From the NCBI GenBank assembly GCA_947377865.1, contig CANCHK010000020.1, forward strand, positions 1 through 33,214: a stretch of 33,214 bases of DNA, in the 5' to 3' direction. This DNA is from Opitutia bacterium. GTDB lineage: Bacteria > Verrucomicrobiota > Verrucomicrobiia > Opitutales > UBA953. Below the pieces are notes generated by a model, which was not told the origin of the DNA, searched no databases, and worked only from the letters and a program-made list of their open reading frames with translations. Position numbers and translations under genes: made by a program. Shown piece by piece: positions 6,419 through 14,840 of this stretch (position 1 is the first letter of the stretch; every line of letters starts with the position of its first letter).

Positions 6419-9400
6419 ATGAGTGTCATTAGAGTGTTGTCCCTATGCCTCGGCGCTGCGGCTTTTGCCGCGCCGTTTCCGGAGCCGCATAACAACCAGC
6501 CGGAGACCATCCCTCTGCTCACGCCGGCGGAGGCTCTCACGAAGCTACATCTCCCCGAGGGATTCAAGGCCACGCTCTTCGCCGCCGAGCCGGATGTCCG
6601 CCAACCCATTGCACTCTGTTGGGATGAGCGCGGCCGCCTCTGGATTGCCGAGAACTATACCTATTCCGACGGTAAGGAGCGCTTCGACCTGAATCTCCGC
6701 GACCGGATCCTCATCCTGGAAGACACCGACCATGACGGTAAATTCGATAAGCGCACCGTCTTTACCGATGAGGTGCAGATGCTCACCAGCATCGAGCGTG
6801 GCTTCGGTGGCGTGTACGCGATGTGCCCTCCGAACCTCCTCTTCATCCCCATGGACGGTGATAAGCCTGCCGGCCCGGCCCAGGTCGTCCTCGATGGCTT
6901 CAGCACCACCGCCGCCAGTCGCCATACCTTCGCCAACGGACTCAAGTGGGGACCCGACGGCTGGCTCTACGGCCGCGTCGGCATTTCGAGCACCTCATGG
7001 GTCGACGTCCCTGGCGTGCCCAAGGAAAAGCGCCAGCCCACCGCCGGGGGCCTCTGGCGCTACCATCCAGTCACCAAAGTCTTCGAGCCCTATTGCCACG
7101 GCACCACCAATCCGTGGGGTTCCGATTGGACCAAGGATCACGAGCTGCTTTTCATCAACACCGTCATCGGTCATGCGTGGCAGGGTATCCATGGCGCGCA
7201 CTACAAGCGCATGCATGGCGAAGACCCGTATCCTTTCGTCTACGATCTGCTCGATCAGCATGCGGACCATTATCACTGGGACACCGGCAAAAAGTGGAAC
7301 GACGCCGACGGCGGTCGCGGCGGCGCGGACAGCTTAGGCGGAGGCCATGCGCATGTCGGCATGATGATCTATCAGGGCGATAACTGGCCGTCGCAGTATC
7401 GGGATAAGCTCATGACCCTCAACCTGCACGGCCGACGCACCAACGTCGAAGCCATCGAGCGGCAAGGCAGCGCGCTCATCATGAAGCACCAGCCCGACAT
7501 CCTGAAGTCCGACGACGAATGGTTCCGTGGCATCGAACTGAGCCAAGGCCCAGACGGCGCCGTCACCATCCTCGACTGGAGTGATATCGGCGAGTGCCAC
7601 GACCAAGACGGCATCCACCGCACCACCGGCCGTATCTTCAAGGTCAGCTATGGCGACCCCAAGCAGCCCGGCGTCGACTTCGCTAAGGCCACCCCGACGG
7701 AGCTTGTGCAACTCCAGCGCAGCAAGAACGAGTGGCTCGTTCGCATGGCTCGCTGGGAACTCCGCGAGCGCGCCTGGAAGGGCGTCGACCTCTCGTCCGC
7801 TTCCGTCGCCTGGGAGAAGCTCGCTTCGGAAGAAGACAGCGTCCTCGCGCTCAATGCCCATTCGACCCTACTCGCCCTGCGCACCGTCAAGTCGGGCGTC
7901 CAGCCGTTCGCCGCCCAGCACGCCAAGCATTACGCCACGGCCGCCATCCTCGCCGAGCAGCGTCAGGACGTCCTCGCGCGCCTCATCGAACGCGAGCTCA
8001 CCGATCCGCTCGTGGAACGGAACAACATCTTAGCTAAGTTCGCCGCTGGCATGATTGCGACCTGCGACGAACAGGAAACCGCGCTCCTCAAGCTGGCTGG
8101 CGAGTCTCGTGGCCAGCGCGTGCGCCTCGCCCTCGCTGAAGCCCTACCGCACCTCACGGTCCCTGTTCGCTCGCTTGTCGCCCAGCATCTCCTGCGCAAC
8201 GAACAGGACACGACCGACCACAATCTCCCATTTCTTTATTGGACTGGTATCCGTGAGCTCCCGCTCGCCGAGCTGGTGCAATGCGCGCATGTCAGCCGCA
8301 TTCCTCAGGTCACCCAGCTCATCGCCCGCCGGATTGCCGAGGGCGCAGACAAGCAGCCCGCCACGTTGAACGAACTCCTGGCGAACGCCGCGCAGATGCC
8401 CGAAGGCCAGGCGGAAATCGTCGCCGGAATCGCCGACGCCCTCAAAGGTTGGCGCAAGGCGCCCAAGCCCGCCGCGTGGGACGCATTCGTAGCCACCATT
8501 CCCAAGTCCGCCACCGTCGCGCAGGACCAGGTCCGTGCGCTCAACGTCATCTTCGGCGATGGTCAGGCGCTCGACGAGATCCGCAAGATCGCCCTCGATG
8601 ACAAAGCGCTCATGGATCAACGCCGCGCCGCCTTGCTCTCGCTCATCGAGGCCAAGGACAAGCAGCTCAAGCAGGTCTGTGAAAAGCTGCTCACCGTCCG
8701 CGGCGTGACCATGGAAGCTATCCAGGGACTCACGCAGTTCGACCAAGATGGCGTCGCAAAGCGCATCATCGATCGCTACATGCAGCTCTACCCGCACGAG
8801 CGGCCTCAGGCCATCATGGCTCTCGTCTCGCGCCCACGTTTCGCGACTGACCTCCTCAATGCCGTCGATGCCGGCAAAATCCCCAAGGTTGATTTCGGCC
8901 CGTCGGCCGCGCGTCAGGTGCGCGCATTCAACGACCCCAAGCTCAACGCACTCCTCAGCAAGGTCTGGGGCGAGACGCACGAGACCTCGGCGGACAAGCT
9001 CAAGCTCGTCGCCGAACTCAAGGCGCGGCACACGCCTGAGTCGCTGGCCAAGGGCGACCAGAGTAAGGGCAGGGCGATCTTCGCTGGCGTGTGCGGACAG
9101 TGTCACAAGCTCTACGGCGAAGGCGGCGCGCTCGGACCCGATCTTACCGGCAGTGGTCGTCATGACCTTAACTACCTCGTTGAGAACATCGTCGATCCCA
9201 GCGCCGTCGTGGACGCCGCCTATTATCTCAATAGCATCACCTTGAAGGACGGTCGTGTGCTCAGCGGCATCGTCGGCGCGCAGAGCGAGCGCACGCTCAC
9301 CCTGCGTTTCGTCGGCCAGGAGACCGTGCTCGATAAGCAGGACATCAAGGAGCGCAAGATCATGCCCCTCTCGCTCATGCCGGAAGGACTCCTGCAGGCC

Positions 9401-9472
9401 TTCACGCCCGAGCAGCAGTGCGACCTCCTCGCCTACCTCATGGGCGATTCTCAGGTCCCCTTGGCGAAGTAA
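6419..9472 (+). CDS. PVC-type membrane-bound dehydrogenase with C-terminal heme-binding domain
   Basis: A 1017-residue secreted protein. A signal peptide (residues 1 to about 18, ending AAFAAP) is followed by an N-terminal beta-propeller dehydrogenase domain of the type seen in Planctomycetes and Verrucomicrobia (about 45-415, with ALCWDERGRLWIAENYTY, NGLKWGPDGWLYGR and GTTNPWGSDWT). A helical repeat region (about 430-870) resembles HEAT repeats. The C-terminus holds a c-type heme motif CGQCH (892-896) with GPDLTGSGRHDLNYL and ENIVDPSAVVDAAY, the standard continuation of that heme domain. It probably oxidises a sugar or alcohol in the periplasm and passes electrons to a cytochrome; the substrate is unknown. 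It stands alone as a transcription unit and converges on rsmE with a 9-nt gap. Confidence 0.9.
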   Translation: MSVIRVLSLCLGAAAFAAPFPEPHNNQPETIPLLTPAEALTKLHLPEGFKATLFAAEPDVRQPIALCWDERGRLWIAENYTYSDGKERFDLNLRDRILILEDTDHDGKFDKRTVFTDEVQMLTSIERGFGGVYAMCPPNLLFIPMDGDKPAGPAQVVLDGFSTTAASRHTFANGLKWGPDGWLYGRVGISSTSWVDVPGVPKEKRQPTAGGLWRYHPVTKVFEPYCHGTTNPWGSDWTKDHELLFINTVIGHAWQGIHGAHYKRMHGEDPYPFVYDLLDQHADHYHWDTGKKWNDADGGRGGADSLGGGHAHVGMMIYQGDNWPSQYRDKLMTLNLHGRRTNVEAIERQGSALIMKHQPDILKSDDEWFRGIELSQGPDGAVTILDWSDIGECHDQDGIHRTTGRIFKVSYGDPKQPGVDFAKATPTELVQLQRSKNEWLVRMARWELRERAWKGVDLSSASVAWEKLASEEDSVLALNAHSTLLALRTVKSGVQPFAAQHAKHYATAAILAEQRQDVLARLIERELTDPLVERNNILAKFAAGMIATCDEQETALLKLAGESRGQRVRLALAEALPHLTVPVRSLVAQHLLRNEQDTTDHNLPFLYWTGIRELPLAELVQCAHVSRIPQVTQLIARRIAEGADKQPATLNELLANAAQMPEGQAEIVAGIADALKGWRKAPKPAAWDAFVATIPKSATVAQDQVRALNVIFGDGQALDEIRKIALDDKALMDQRRAALLSLIEAKDKQLKQVCEKLLTVRGVTMEAIQGLTQFDQDGVAKRIIDRYMQLYPHERPQAIMALVSRPRFATDLLNAVDAGKIPKVDFGPSAARQVRAFNDPKLNALLSKVWGETHETSADKLKLVAELKARHTPESLAKGDQSKGRAIFAGVCGQCHKLYGEGGALGPDLTGSGRHDLNYLVENIVDPSAVVDAAYYLNSITLKDGRVLSGIVGAQSERTLTLRFVGQETVLDKQDIKERKIMPLSLMPEGLLQAFTPEQQCDLLAYLMGDSQVPLAK

Positions 9473-9481
9473 GAAGGCCGC

Positions 9482-10234
9482 TCAGCGCTTCGCGAGCGCC
9501 TGCGTGATTGCCACGCAGGCGAGCGCGGCGTTTTCGGCGCGGAGGACCGTCGGGCCGAGGACCACGGGCATGAAGCCCGCGGCGCGGGCGGCGGCGTATT
9601 CTTCGGACGTCAGGTCGCCTTCTGGGCCGATGAGCCAGGTGACCTTCGATGCCTTCGTGAAATCTAGGTGCGCGACCGCTTCGGCGTCGAACTCCAGCGA
9701 ACCCGTGAGGCGCAGTTCGCCTTCGACGGCGGCGGGCAGGCGTTCGATCCATTCGCGGAAACGTATCGGGGCGGCGATCTCCGCGCGCCAGGGATGGCCG
9801 GATTGCTTGCAAGCCTCGACGGCCTGCTGCTGCCAGCGTTCGCGGCGGGTGCGGGCGCGGTCGGCGTCGAGCTTTAGTTCGCAGCGCGTTGTCTCAAGCG
9901 GAATGATCCCGGCGGCGCCGGCTTCGCAGCAGGAGCGGACCAGGTCGTCCATCGTGCCGCCCTTCGGCATCCCTTGGGCGACATAAATAGCGGGGGAAAG
10001 CGTGTCAGCCACGCGGGCACGGACCACTTCGACCACCGCGGCGTCGCCGTCGGCCGAAGCAAGCTTACCTTCGACGACCAAGCCTTCGCCGTCGAGAAGC
10101 ACGACCGCGTCGCCGCGGCGGGCGCGGAGGCTGCGGACCACGTGGGCGGATTCGTCGGCCGAAAGTTTTACAAAGGCACCGGGCTTGCAGGCCGGGGCTT
10201 GTTCGTGATCGATCCAGACTCGAAGAGGGCTCAT
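9482..10234 (-). CDS. rsmE: 16S rRNA m3U1498 methyltransferase RsmE
   Basis: A 250-residue SPOUT-family (trefoil-knot) methyltransferase that methylates U1498 of 16S rRNA with S-adenosylmethionine. The N-terminal PUA-like part contains DESAHVVRSLRARRGD. The middle has AQGMPKGGTMDDLVR and QQAVEACKQSGHPW. The C-terminal knot shows WLIGPEGDLTSEE and LGPTVLRAENAA, where most relatives have GPEGG and LRTETA. Length fits the family. ATG at 10234 shares its A with the stop of thiH (TGATG), so the gene is translationally coupled to it. The open frame continues upstream inside thiH but has no homology there. It is the last gene of a gcvT-gcvH-thiH-rsmE unit. Confidence 0.93.
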   Translation of the reverse strand: MSPLRVWIDHEQAPACKPGAFVKLSADESAHVVRSLRARRGDAVVLLDGEGLVVEGKLASADGDAAVVEVVRARVADTLSPAIYVAQGMPKGGTMDDLVRSCCEAGAAGIIPLETTRCELKLDADRARTRRERWQQQAVEACKQSGHPWRAEIAAPIRFREWIERLPAAVEGELRLTGSLEFDAEAVAHLDFTKASKVTWLIGPEGDLTSEEYAAARAAGFMPVVLGPTVLRAENAALACVAITQALAKR

Positions 10235-11370
10235 CAGGCGAGGGCGACCGGGCGGTCGTAGGAAGGATCCCAGTCTTTCCACACCGGTTCGTAACCGTGG
10301 GCGCGGAGCATCCCGGCCACTTCTTCGGGCGAGCGGTCGTCTTCGATCGCGAATTGCTCGAGCGAGGCTTCGCGGCCTTCGGCGTAGCCGCCCGGATTCG
10401 TGTGCGAGCCTGCGCTCATCGCCGTCACGCCCACGCGGCAGGCGTGGTCGCGGAACTTGCGGCTCTCGCGGGTGCTCAGCGTCAGTTCGACTTCGGAACT
10501 CAGCAGGCGGAAAGCGCAGATCGCTTGGACCAGATCGCGGTCGGTCATCTCGACCTTCGGCTGCAGTTCGCCTTCGTGCGGGCGGATACGCGGGAACGAG
10601 ACGCTGTAGCGGCTCTGCCAGTGTTTGCGTTCGAGCCAGCGGAGGTGGAGGGCCGTGAAGAAACATTCCGCGCGCCAGTCTTCGAGGCCGAAGAGCGCGC
10701 CGAGGCCGATCTTATGGACGCCCGCGGCGCCGACGCGGTCGGGCGCGTCGAGGCGGTAGGCGAAGTCGGATTTGCGGCCCTTCGGATGGTGGACGTTGTA
10801 GGTCTCGCGGTGATACGTCTCCTGGTAGACCAGTACCGCATTGAGGCCGTGGCGGCGGAGTTCGGCGTATTCCGCGGTCTCCATCGGTTGCACTTCCATC
10901 GAGAGCGAGGAGAAGTGCGGGCGGAGCAGGTCGAGGGCTTGGACGAAGTAGGGGACTTCTACCTTGTTGGACTCGCCTGTCAGGATGAGCAGGTGGTCGA
11001 AGCCCAGTTTCTTGAGTGCGCCCGCTTCGCGGAGGATCTCGGCCGGGTTGAGCGTGCGGCGCGGGACCTTGTTGCCGGCCGAGAAGCCGCAGTAGGTGCA
11101 GATGTTCTGGCACTCGTTGGAAAGGTAGGCCGGCGCGAAGAGCTGCATCGTGCGGCCGTAGCGGCGGAGCGTACGCTCATGGCTCAGGCGGGCCATCCGT
11201 TCCAGGTGCGGCGCGGCGGCCGGGGAGATCAGCGCCTTGAAGTCTTCGAGGTCGGCCGTGTCCGCTTCGGCGCGGGCGAGCGCGCGGAGTACGTCGGCAT
11301 CGGTCTTAGCTGCGACGGACCCCAGGACATCGTCCCAGGGATGGGCGGCATGGACTTCGGCGAACGACAT
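10234..11370 (-). CDS. thiH: 2-iminoacetate synthase ThiH (radical SAM)
   Basis: A 378-residue radical SAM enzyme that cleaves tyrosine to 2-iminoacetate (dehydroglycine) and p-cresol for the thiazole half of thiamin. The cluster motif CxxxCxxC is at Cys87, Cys91, Cys94 (CQNICTYCGF), followed by SAGNKVPRRTLN, characteristic of ThiH rather than biotin synthase. LILTGESNKVEVPYF, QETYHRETYNVHH and the C-terminal SAGSHTNPGGY also fit ThiH. The chosen start is the ATG at 11370; a TTG at 11391 would add seven residues. No other thiamin gene and no TPP riboswitch is seen nearby. It lies 51 nt downstream of gcvH in the same direction, an unusual partner. Confidence 0.92.
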   Translation of the reverse strand: MSFAEVHAAHPWDDVLGSVAAKTDADVLRALARAEADTADLEDFKALISPAAAPHLERMARLSHERTLRRYGRTMQLFAPAYLSNECQNICTYCGFSAGNKVPRRTLNPAEILREAGALKKLGFDHLLILTGESNKVEVPYFVQALDLLRPHFSSLSMEVQPMETAEYAELRRHGLNAVLVYQETYHRETYNVHHPKGRKSDFAYRLDAPDRVGAAGVHKIGLGALFGLEDWRAECFFTALHLRWLERKHWQSRYSVSFPRIRPHEGELQPKVEMTDRDLVQAICAFRLLSSEVELTLSTRESRKFRDHACRVGVTAMSAGSHTNPGGYAEGREASLEQFAIEDDRSPEEVAGMLRAHGYEPVWKDWDPSYDRPVALA

Positions 11371-11421
11371 CGGCCCGTCACTGTGGGCCAAAAACCGTGC
11401 AGGGCAAGGGCGGGCGCGCGC

Positions 11422-11802
11422 TCAGAGCGTCGCGGCGTAACCAGCGGCGTCGAGGAGGCTGGCGAGCTCGGCCGGGTTCTTCACCTTCACCTTGATCATC
11501 CAGGCGCCGCCGTAGGGTTCGCGGTTCACTAGGTCAGGGGAGTTGTTCAGGCCCGAGTTGGCTTCGAGGACCTCGCAGGAGATCGGGCTGTAGAGGTCGG
11601 AGGCGGCTTTGACGGATTCCACCGTGCCGAAGACGTCGCCGTGGTTGAACGAAGCGCCGACCTTCGGGAGGTCGACGAACGTCACGTCGCCGAGCGCGGC
11701 CTGCGCGTGGTCGGTGATGCCGATGACCGCGGTACCGTCGGCGGCGACCTTGATCCATTCGTGGTCCTTGGTGTAATGGAGGTCGGCAGGGACGTTGCTC
11801 AT
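11422..11802 (-). CDS. gcvH: Glycine cleavage system H protein
   Basis: A 126-residue lipoyl carrier protein. It shuttles the aminomethyl group between the P and T proteins of the glycine cleavage system in the cytosol. The lipoylation motif VESVKAASDLYSP places the modified lysine at Lys65, and the N-terminal YTKDHEWIKV and GITDHAQAALGDV are standard for the family. Length is normal. After the lipoyl hairpin the sequence reads SPISCEV, with Cys where Gly is usual. ATG is preceded by GAAGCC. It sits 38 nt downstream of gcvT and upstream of thiH; no gcvP is visible in the window. Confidence 0.96.
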   Translation of the reverse strand: MSNVPADLHYTKDHEWIKVAADGTAVIGITDHAQAALGDVTFVDLPKVGASFNHGDVFGTVESVKAASDLYSPISCEVLEANSGLNNSPDLVNREPYGGAWMIKVKVKNPAELASLLDAAGYAATL

Positions 11803-11840
11803 GGCTTCTGGGTAAAGTGGGCGGGGATTATTTCAACCCT

Positions 11841-12932
11841 TCACTTCACGAAAGGCTCGGTCGCGAGCAGGAGCGGGATGCGATTGCCGCGGATGTCGAC
11901 CGTCAGCGTGCCCGAAGCCGCATGGCCGGCGGCGACGAGGGCCGTGCCGATCGGCTTGCCGAGGATCGGGGACTGTGTGCCCGAGAGCACTTCGCCGACG
12001 GGCGTCTCGCCGGAGAAGACTACCGCGCCCTGGCGGGCGATGCGGCGGTCATCGAGCGAGAAGAGCACGACCGAGGAGGACGGGCCGCCTTGGGCTTGGC
12101 GGTGGAGCGCTTCGCGGCCGATGAATTCCGATTTCGCGAACTTCACCGTCCAGCCGAGGCCGGCCTGGATGGGCGAGATGCGTTCTGAGATCTCATGTCC
12201 GTAGAGCGGGTAGTTCGCCTCCAGGCGGAGCGAGTCGCGGGCACCGAGGCCGGCCGGGACGAGCCCGTGCGGCTTGCCGGCGGCGAGGAGCGCGCGGGCG
12301 ACCTTTTCCGCGGAAGCGGCGGGCAGGTAGATTTCAAAGCCCGGCGAGCCCGTGTAGCCCGTGCGGGAAATAATGCAGCCTGCGGCGCCGGCGACTTCGC
12401 CGAGCACGAAGCCGAAGCGCTTGATTGGCGCGAGCGGCGTGGACGTCACGAGCGCGAGAATCTTTTCGGCCAGCGGGCCTTGGAGCGCGAGCTGGGCCCA
12501 GGCGGCGCATTCATCGAGGACTTCGACCTGGTGGGCACCGATGTGGGCGCGCATCCAGGCGATATCCTTCGGCGCATTGGAGGCGTTGAGGCAGATCAGG
12601 AATTCCTCTTCGGCGAGGCGGTAGACGATGAGGTCATCGACGCAGCCGCCGTCAGGCTGGCACATCACCGTGTAACGGGCCATGCCGACCTTGATCGTCG
12701 CCATCTCATTGGTCATGATGCCGTCGAGGAACTTCGCGGCGTCGCGACCGCGGACGCGGGCTTCGCCCATGTGCGAAACGTCGAAGAACCCGGCCGTCTT
12801 GCGGACCGCCATGTGTTCCTCGATGATGCCCGTGTATTGCACCGGCATCTCCCAGCCCGCGAAGGGGACGATGCGGCCGCCGAGTTCAACGTGCAGGGCG
12901 AAGAGAGGCGTGCGGGAGAGCGTGTCCGACAT
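11841..12932 (-). CDS. gcvT: Glycine cleavage system T protein (aminomethyltransferase)
   Basis: A 363-residue tetrahydrofolate-dependent aminomethyltransferase. It releases ammonia from the aminomethyl group on lipoyl-GcvH and forms 5,10-methylene-THF. Family motifs are GFFDVSHMGEARV near the N-terminus, RTGYTGSPGFEIYLP in the middle and LGARDSLRLEANYPLYGHE with SPIQAGLGW after it. The ATG at 12932 (preceded by GGACCT) gives the normal N-terminus SDTLSRTPLFALHVELGG. A GTG at 13001 is in frame, but the extra residues would be encoded across a transcription terminator and have no homology. It is the first gene of gcvT-gcvH-thiH-rsmE. Confidence 0.96.
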   Translation of the reverse strand: MSDTLSRTPLFALHVELGGRIVPFAGWEMPVQYTGIIEEHMAVRKTAGFFDVSHMGEARVRGRDAAKFLDGIMTNEMATIKVGMARYTVMCQPDGGCVDDLIVYRLAEEEFLICLNASNAPKDIAWMRAHIGAHQVEVLDECAAWAQLALQGPLAEKILALVTSTPLAPIKRFGFVLGEVAGAAGCIISRTGYTGSPGFEIYLPAASAEKVARALLAAGKPHGLVPAGLGARDSLRLEANYPLYGHEISERISPIQAGLGWTVKFAKSEFIGREALHRQAQGGPSSSVVLFSLDDRRIARQGAVVFSGETPVGEVLSGTQSPILGKPIGTALVAAGHAASGTLTVDIRGNRIPLLLATEPFVK

Positions 12933-12970
12933 AGGTCCGCTAAGGTGAGGAGCGTGGCATTTCTTCCAAC

Positions 12971-12998
12971 AAAAAAGCCCGGCTTTGCGGCCGGGCTT
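12971..12998 (-). terminator. Rho-independent terminator of the coiled-coil lipoprotein gene
   Basis: On the minus strand, a 9-bp perfect stem AAGCCCGGC / GCCGGGCTT with a 6-nt loop (CGCAAA) runs directly into a T run. It begins 23 nt after the stop of the 13022-14602 gene. It also lies only 38 nt before the gcvT ATG, so gcvT needs either readthrough or a promoter overlapping this element. Confidence 0.85.
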
Positions 12999-13021
12999 CA
13001 CAAGACGAACCGCGGAGCGGC

Positions 13022-14602
13022 TCAGAGACCGAGTTCCTTGCGGAGTTCGGAGAGGGCAGCCTTATAGTCGTCTTCCGAGATCGTCTTCGCGCGACGCTTG
13101 CTTTCCAGCAGCGCGTAGCGGGCGTTGAATTCGGAATACTTGAGGGCTTCGGCCTGGGCCTTGGCGGCGGCGGCGACCTTGTTGGCTTCGGCCACCTTGG
13201 CATTGGCGTCGGCCAGCGCCTTTTCGGCGTCGCGGCGTTCGCTGGCGAGGGTCTTTTCGGCAGCCTTATTGGCTTGGGCGACCTTAGAGTCGGTGTCGGC
13301 TTTTGACTTGGCCAGTGCTTCGTTGGCCTGGGCGACTTTGGCATCGGCGGCACGGCGTTCATCGGCGAGGTTGCGTTCGGCGACCTTATTGGCATCGGCG
13401 ATGCTCTTGGCGGCTTCGGCCTTGGCATCGGCGACCGCCTTTTCGGCGTTCTTGTTGGCTTCGGCGATTTTGGCTTCGCCGGCAGCCTTCTCGGCGGCAG
13501 CGGCCTTCTCGGCGTCTTCGACCTTAGCCTGGAGTGCCTTCAGTTCGGCGTTGGCTTTTGCGACGGCCTTGTCGGCGCTGGCAGAGGACTCCTTGGCGGC
13601 GTCAGCTTTCGCCTTGGCGAGGGCTTCATTTGCCTTGGCGGCAGCAGCCTTCTGTTCTTCAAGCGCCTTCTGCAGGTCGGCAAGACCCTTAGCGGCTTCG
13701 GCCTTGGCGTTGGCGGAGGAAGCGTTGGCGGCGCGGGCGAGTTCGTCGGCGCGGGCGTTGAGGGCCTTGATGGCGTTGGCGGAGTTGGCCTGAGATTCGG
13801 CGAGGCCCTTGATCTCGGCGGCGTAGGATTTTTCGAGTTGCGAGAGACGATTGTCGGAGGTGCTGGCAGCTTCCTTGGCCTTCGCTACGTTGATCTTAGC
13901 GGTGGAGACCTTGGATTCGGAGCCGGCGAGAGCGGCTTGACGGGCCTCGACGGACTTCAGGTTCTTCTCGGCCTGAGCCTTGGCGGCGGCGGCTTCGGCA
14001 TTGGCCTGCTTGAGGGCGAGTTCGGCTTCCGCGAGCTGGGCCTTGGCGGCAGAGTCATTACCCTTCACGTTCTTGGCGGCGGCGACGGCCTTCGTGATTT
14101 CCGCGAGGCGCGCCTTGCTGGCGGCTTCACGGGCGGCGAGTGAGGCCTGAATCTTGGCGGCGGCTTCCTTCGTCGCGGCGATATCGGCCTTCAGGCTTTC
14201 TTTGGAGGCGTCTTCGCCGAGGGCCTTCTTCGCGAGGCGTTTGAATTCCTGATTATCGGCGGCGGGGACGCTAGCTTCGCCGGCGGCCGGCTCTTTAGTC
14301 AGGTTGACCTTTACCGTGGCGGGGAAACCAAACTCGATTCCCTCGCTGGTGGTGATGAGGCGGGGCTTCAGTTCAGAGACCTCGGTGAGGAAGCCGCCCT
14401 TGCCTACCTGCAGTTCGTAATTCTTGGTGCGGTCGAGTTTGATCGTGGCCGGGGTGCGGCCGACGGGGTCGCCGTTCAGGCGGATTGCCGCGGCGGTCGG
14501 GTTCGACGAGACGACGACGTAGTCGACGTTGGCCGAATCGACCGAGGAGTTGCAGCCGGTGAACGCGGCGCAAAGAGCGAGAAGGGAGACGGGGATACGC
14601 AT
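13022..14602 (-). CDS. PEGA-domain lipoprotein with long Ala-rich coiled coil
   Basis: A 526-residue envelope protein. Residues 1-16 form a signal sequence ending at a probable lipobox (AAFTGC, Cys17). A PEGA-like beta domain follows (about 27-101; SSNPTAAAIRLNGDPVGRT). From about 115 to 485 the sequence is almost only Ala, Lys, Glu, Asp, Asn and Gln in heptad-like order, predicting a long rod. Residues 401-427 are nearly repeated at 441-467, a 40-residue period. The C-terminal helix pair (about 490-526; YALLESKRRAKTISEDDYK) resembles a SHOCT-type oligomerisation tail. It may span or space the envelope, but no function is established. ATG is preceded by GTCCCC. The gene is monocistronic with its own terminator. 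Confidence 0.78.
   Translation of the reverse strand: MRIPVSLLALCAAFTGCNSSVDSANVDYVVVSSNPTAAAIRLNGDPVGRTPATIKLDRTKNYELQVGKGGFLTEVSELKPRLITTSEGIEFGFPATVKVNLTKEPAAGEASVPAADNQEFKRLAKKALGEDASKESLKADIAATKEAAAKIQASLAAREAASKARLAEITKAVAAAKNVKGNDSAAKAQLAEAELALKQANAEAAAAKAQAEKNLKSVEARQAALAGSESKVSTAKINVAKAKEAASTSDNRLSQLEKSYAAEIKGLAESQANSANAIKALNARADELARAANASSANAKAEAAKGLADLQKALEEQKAAAAKANEALAKAKADAAKESSASADKAVAKANAELKALQAKVEDAEKAAAAEKAAGEAKIAEANKNAEKAVADAKAEAAKSIADANKVAERNLADERRAADAKVAQANEALAKSKADTDSKVAQANKAAEKTLASERRDAEKALADANAKVAEANKVAAAAKAQAEALKYSEFNARYALLESKRRAKTISEDDYKAALSELRKELGL
13169..13402 (-). repeat. Internal tandem duplication in the coiled-coil gene
   Basis: Codons for residues 401-440 and 441-478 encode two related copies: IADANKVAERNLADERR and VAQANKAAEKTLASERR lie exactly 40 residues apart, each continuing in a similar Ala/Lys/Asn pattern. 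A shorter related piece (IAEANKNAEKAV) starts at residue 379. This suggests the rod grew by in-frame duplication. Confidence 0.7.
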
Positions 14603-14681
14603 GGGGACAGGGCTTGGGGTGTTAGAATTGCGTTCAAAACCAAATCCGTTTCAACCCCTAATCGCCTTATTTCCCTAAGGG

Positions 14682-14687
14682 TTGACA
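14682..14687 (+). promoter_or_regulatory. Possible -35 element for tRNA-Thr
   Basis: A perfect TTGACA stands 38 nt before the tRNA 5' end. No good TATAAT match lies 16-18 nt downstream (the sequence there is about ACCCTG), so the -10 box is uncertain. The position suits a tRNA promoter with a short leader. Confidence 0.3.
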
Positions 14688-14725
14688 CCGTGCGACTGTG
14701 AACAACCCTGTGAATAGGGAAGTTG

Positions 14726-14801
14726 GCCAGCATAGCTCAGTTGGTAGAGCAGCCGCCTTGTAAGCGGCAGGTCGTCGGTTCAAGTCCGACTGCTGGCTCC
14801 A
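14726..14801 (+). tRNA. tRNA-Thr (anticodon UGU)
   Basis: A complete cloverleaf can be drawn. The acceptor stem is GCCAGCA/TGCTGGC, the D stem GCTC/GAGC around AGTTGGTA, the anticodon stem GCCGC/GCGGC with loop CTTGTAA (anticodon TGT), and the T stem GTCGG/CCGAC with loop TTCAAGT. The discriminator is T and the 3' CCA is encoded (14799-14801). It reads ACA and probably other ACN codons by wobble. It stands as a single tRNA, converging on folP. Confidence 0.97.
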
Positions 14802-14840
14802 TTCCCTGCTTTTTCGAGGTGGAACCGTCCGTGAGATGGC

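Noticed and set aside
11371-11421. TPP riboswitch or regulatory leader before thiH
   Set aside because: The 51-nt gap is far too short for a THI element and lacks its conserved core.
12933-13001. N-terminal extension of gcvT from a GTG at 13001
   Set aside because: It would translate across the terminator hairpin and adds residues without similarity to GcvT; ATG at 12932 gives the normal N-terminus.
13125-13793. Plus-strand frame of Ala/Ser/Leu-rich sequence resembling a membrane protein
   Set aside because: It is the complement of the Ala-rich coiled-coil repeats; its apparent hydrophobicity follows from the GCx codons read in reverse.
14603-14725. Promoter for the coiled-coil lipoprotein (TTGAAA at 14654-14649 on the minus strand)
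   Set aside because: The -35-like hexamer is acceptable but no -10 hexamer with more than three matching bases occurs at 16-19 nt.
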